From Oscillospiraceae bacterium (lineage in GTDB: Bacteria; Bacillota_A; Clostridia; Oscillospirales; CAG-272): DNA of 9,704 bases. A model generated the notes under the pieces. It did no database searches. It saw only the letters and a program-made list of their open reading frames with translations, and was not told the DNA's origin. The stretch spans positions 1 through 9,704 of the forward strand of contig SVUD01000057.1 in NCBI GenBank assembly GCA_015063445.1, read 5' to 3'. How positions within the stretch are numbered: the first letter of the stretch is position 1; the number at the start of each line of letters is the position of its first letter. Position numbers and translations under genes: made by a program. This document shows positions 7,594-9,704 of the stretch, in pieces.

Positions 7594-8838
7594 TCATTTA
7601 ACGTAGCGGGTCTTAATCCTATCTCCCGCAAAGCTGTTGCCCGCACCGTAGAATATAAGAATATATATCAGGGATATTCTAAGCAGGCTCTCGGTTGAAA
7701 TCGGGAACACGAGCGAAACTATAAGAATAAGAATTCCCGGGAGATAGAGCCGCATTTTTTTACCGCATACGAATATCAGCTTGAAGTAGTAGTAGGTGCA
7801 GGGGATTCCCATAAGAAGTCCCATAGCGGCAAACCAGTTGAGAATAGTATTCGTTGCAACGCCGTGACAGAGAGTAGCGTTCAGGAAGGCAAAATCCTCG
7901 TATCCGATTCCAAAGATAGGCGATTCCATAAACGCCGCGAAGGGATATTTTATAGCGTCAATTCTAGCCTGCGTAGTTTCGGCTATGTCCACGCTATCAT
8001 CGGAGAACAAGCCCTCGAGCTTTGAGAATACAAGCTCGTATATATCTTTGGGTAAGCATAGCACCACGGCAACTATAACGGCAAGGAGAAGGAAAAATTT
8101 CCACCTCGATTTTGCATTCAAGCGCCCCTTCTGAAATACGAAGGCAAGCAGAATGCCGGCAAGCGTGAAATAGCCCATAGTAGAGAACGTGGTAATAAGA
8201 GCTATTATAAAGACTATAATCCGGATAGGCTTTCTTTTTTTCTCGAAAACAAGCATAGAACAAAGGGCTACGCTTAGCAAAACGGCGAAGGCGCCGGGCT
8301 CCCAGGTTATACCGTAATTTCGGGGAAGCTCCGACCCGCTTGTAACAACAGAAAAAAGCGCATCGTATATCCTAAGCATTCCCTCTCCACGATATCCTAA
8401 AAACGGAAGGCGAAAAATCAAGCCGGGAGCAAGAAGCGCTACGGCATACATAGCCAGAGAGAACAAGGCTAAACAAAACACCACATTGTTAAAAGCCTTA
8501 GCAAGCTCGTCGATTTTTACCGTGCCGGCAATAAGATAACCTATATATATTGGAATAAAAAGAAGAATACAATCCGAAAAAGCATCTCCGCGCAGACTGT
8601 TAAAGGCTATTAAAGTTGTTATATATACGAACAAAACAGTTCTCTTCGGGTCAAAGCGCTTGAGGAAGAATATAAGCGGAGCCGTAGCAAAAAGAAGAAT
8701 CAGGGTACGCGCAGTACCGGAAAACATACCGGTAACTACCATACGGTATCCAAATTCCACATATATAAGCGTAAATACCAACAAATGCAGATATACGTCT
8801 TTAATTATCTTAAAGTAACGAGTTTCAACTAATTTCAC
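7594..8838 (-). CDS. O-antigen ligase/polymerase (Wzy/WaaL superfamily) membrane protein
   Basis: A complete 414-residue polytopic membrane protein with about ten hydrophobic segments (for example 14-30, 45-60, 67-80, 88-105, 114-140, 183-197, 206-235, 247-262, 330-357, 366-398). It is probably a polymerase of lipid-linked repeat units or an enzyme attaching the finished polymer. Visible signatures are R173-x6-E180-P181-x2-F184-A185, a TFSTMGY turn (217-223), A291-R292 in a long external loop followed by FGIGY (309-313), and the loop-to-helix stretch TNTILNWFAAMGLLMG (329-344). The last resembles the conserved C-terminal part of Wzy_C/O-antigen ligase proteins. The GTG start is supported by AGGAG 7 bases upstream. 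It shares motifs and their spacing with the preceding gene, so two related proteins are encoded back to back. Substrate and exact role are not determinable. Confidence 0.85.
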   Translation of the reverse strand: MKLVETRYFKIIKDVYLHLLVFTLIYVEFGYRMVVTGMFSGTARTLILLFATAPLIFFLKRFDPKRTVLFVYITTLIAFNSLRGDAFSDCILLFIPIYIGYLIAGTVKIDELAKAFNNVVFCLALFSLAMYAVALLAPGLIFRLPFLGYRGEGMLRIYDALFSVVTSGSELPRNYGITWEPGAFAVLLSVALCSMLVFEKKRKPIRIIVFIIALITTFSTMGYFTLAGILLAFVFQKGRLNAKSRWKFFLLLAVIVAVVLCLPKDIYELVFSKLEGLFSDDSVDIAETTQARIDAIKYPFAAFMESPIFGIGYEDFAFLNATLCHGVATNTILNWFAAMGLLMGIPCTYYYFKLIFVCGKKMRLYLPGILILIVSLVFPISTESLLRISLIYILIFYGAGNSFAGDRIKTRYVK

Positions 8839-9704
8839 AATTATTCTCCTGAACTATAGCTTCGGTCAAAGCTATAGACTCATCCGGTACGATATATATA
8901 GCAGTTTGAGATTTACCGTGCTTACAGACTACCAAAGAAAAGTACCAAAAAGCCATATAAGTGTAGAAAAGACAGGTGCCGAAGAACATTACAAGGAACA
9001 GAACAGCTATAGTTCTGTACGCTATACCATCAGCACGGTAAATAAAGCTAGCAAATATAGACAGCGCAAGTATCAATCCCACAATACCGCAACCGTACCA
9101 AACGTAGGCGGCACCCGCCATATAAAGAGAGTACGGAGTCGTTCCGTATCCGTAGCCCCAAATCATCGTCACCCCCTCTAGAGATAGACAAAAACTATAG
9201 GTTCCAAGGCGCGCTTCGGATGCATTCTCGTTGAAAAATAGGCGATCTATACCAAAGCGCAGAGCGTCTATAGTAAAATAACCTATCAGACAAATCGCCA
9301 CGGCAAGCACGACCAATAAAACCAAGCGCGTTCTGTTCTTTATGAAGAAAATACCGTAAACAAGATATATAATCGCAAGATAGAGTATACCCTGCCCCGA
9401 GGTGCAAAGGATAATTGCAACCGTCAAAAGAGCGGTTATCCATCCTCCGCGCTTGAAGGGGCAATTCTTTTTGTCAAAAAGGTTCAATACGAGTGGTACG
9501 GCTACGTACTGAGCAAACATTGCGGGTTCAAAAAAGAATGAGGAAGGTCTGAAATTGAATTTAAATATACTTTCGCTTTCCTGAGAAGCATATTCTTCTA
9601 CGTATATTTGCAAAAAAGGTATTCTTCCAAGAACGACCTTGCCAAAGCCGAGGTAAAGGAGATATTGAAAAATCAAGAACAAGGAGGCTACTATAGCAGT
9701 TATG
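8825..9704 (-). CDS. Wzy-like polysaccharide polymerase / O-antigen ligase-type membrane protein, 5' truncated
   Basis: Integral membrane protein of the Wzy/WaaL type, likely joining repeat units on the outer face of the membrane. The reading frame stays open to the right edge, so the N-terminus lies outside the window and 292 residues are visible. A TTG at 9682 could be mistaken for a start, but coding continues upstream (ITAIVAS precedes it) and no ribosome site fits. Numbering from that TTG, there are several hydrophobic segments (about 1-14, 53-69, 81-113, 119-138, 186-215, 221-252). There is an R45-x6-E52-P53-x2-F56-A57 motif (RPSSFFFEPAMFA), a TSGQG turn (94-98), and A157-R158 followed by GYGY at 176-179. 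A polar C-terminal tail of about 30 residues is probably cytoplasmic. Its last 14 bases overlap the next gene. Family membership is inferred from topology and motifs; polymerase versus ligase cannot be decided. Confidence 0.8.
   Translation of the reverse strand, partial: ITAIVASLFLIFQYLLYLGFGKVVLGRIPFLQIYVEEYASQESESIFKFNFRPSSFFFEPAMFAQYVAVPLVLNLFDKKNCPFKRGGWITALLTVAIILCTSGQGILYLAIIYLVYGIFFIKNRTRLVLLVVLAVAICLIGYFTIDALRFGIDRLFFNENASEARLGTYSFCLSLEGVTMIWGYGYGTTPYSLYMAGAAYVWYGCGIVGLILALSIFASFIYRADGIAYRTIAVLFLVMFFGTCLFYTYMAFWYFSLVVCKHGKSQTAIYIVPDESIALTEAIVQENNCEIS
8846..8850 (-). promoter_or_regulatory. Shine-Dalgarno AGGAG for the GTG start of the second Wzy-like gene
   Basis: AGGAG lies 7 bases before the GTG at 8838-8836, inside the last codons of the upstream gene. 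It supports GTG as the true start and a 14-base overlap between the two membrane-protein genes, which suggests translational coupling. Confidence 0.75.

Noticed and set aside
9680..9682. TTG as the real start of the first Wzy-like gene
   Set aside because: The frame remains open to the right edge with hydrophobic residues upstream, and no suitably spaced Shine-Dalgarno precedes the TTG, so the gene is simply truncated by the window.
1..9704. CRISPR arrays, tRNA/rRNA genes, riboswitches, insertion sequences, terminators
   Set aside because: Coding sequence fills the window except for gaps of at most 25 bases. No regularly spaced repeats, transposase motifs or hairpin plus T-run structures were recognised.

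Overview
All nine recognisable genes lie on the minus strand and read from the right edge towards position 1. They form one uninterrupted surface-polysaccharide (capsule/exopolysaccharide) biosynthesis block of the Wzx/Wzy type. Both ends are cut by the window: the first gene lacks its 5' end and the last lacks its 3' end. No gap between genes exceeds 25 bases and four junctions touch or overlap, so one polycistronic transcript is likely. Its promoter and terminator must lie outside the window. I see no RNA gene, CRISPR array, insertion sequence or tandem repeat.

Layout in transcription order: (1) a membrane protein of the Wzy/O-antigen polymerase type, 5' truncated (8825-9704); (2) a second full-length Wzy/O-antigen ligase-type membrane protein (7594-8838); (3) a GT4-family glycosyltransferase (6309-7568); (4) a two-[4Fe-4S] ferredoxin protein fused to an FrhB/FdhB-like domain (5141-6307); (5) a polysaccharide pyruvyl transferase family protein (4074-5144); (6) a Wzx flippase (2726-4084); (7-9) capE, capF and partial capG, which are equivalent to fnlA/fnlB/fnlC or wbjB/wbjC/wbjD and make UDP-N-acetyl-L-fucosamine from UDP-GlcNAc (1-2724).

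How they work together: CapE, CapF and CapG supply UDP-L-FucNAc. The GT4 enzyme and others not in this window build a lipid-linked repeat unit. The pyruvyl transferase and its iron-sulfur partner probably decorate it. Wzx flips it across the membrane, and one or both Wzy-like proteins polymerise it or attach it outside. The initiating phosphoglycosyl transferase, chain-length regulators and additional glycosyltransferases are absent and should lie in the flanks.

Organism: probably an anaerobic member of the Bacillota (Clostridia-like, possibly from gut). The reasons are clear Shine-Dalgarno sequences (AGGAG, GGGAGG, AGAGGA), moderate GC, and the FrhB-like plus pyruvyl transferase pair that is common in polysaccharide loci of gut anaerobes. 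Assignment below phylum is not supported by what can be seen.

The locus is of a known kind. The least ordinary points are two adjacent polymerase-like proteins sharing motifs at conserved spacing, the poorly understood iron-sulfur/pyruvyl transferase pair, and an AT-rich patch inside the glycosyltransferase gene.
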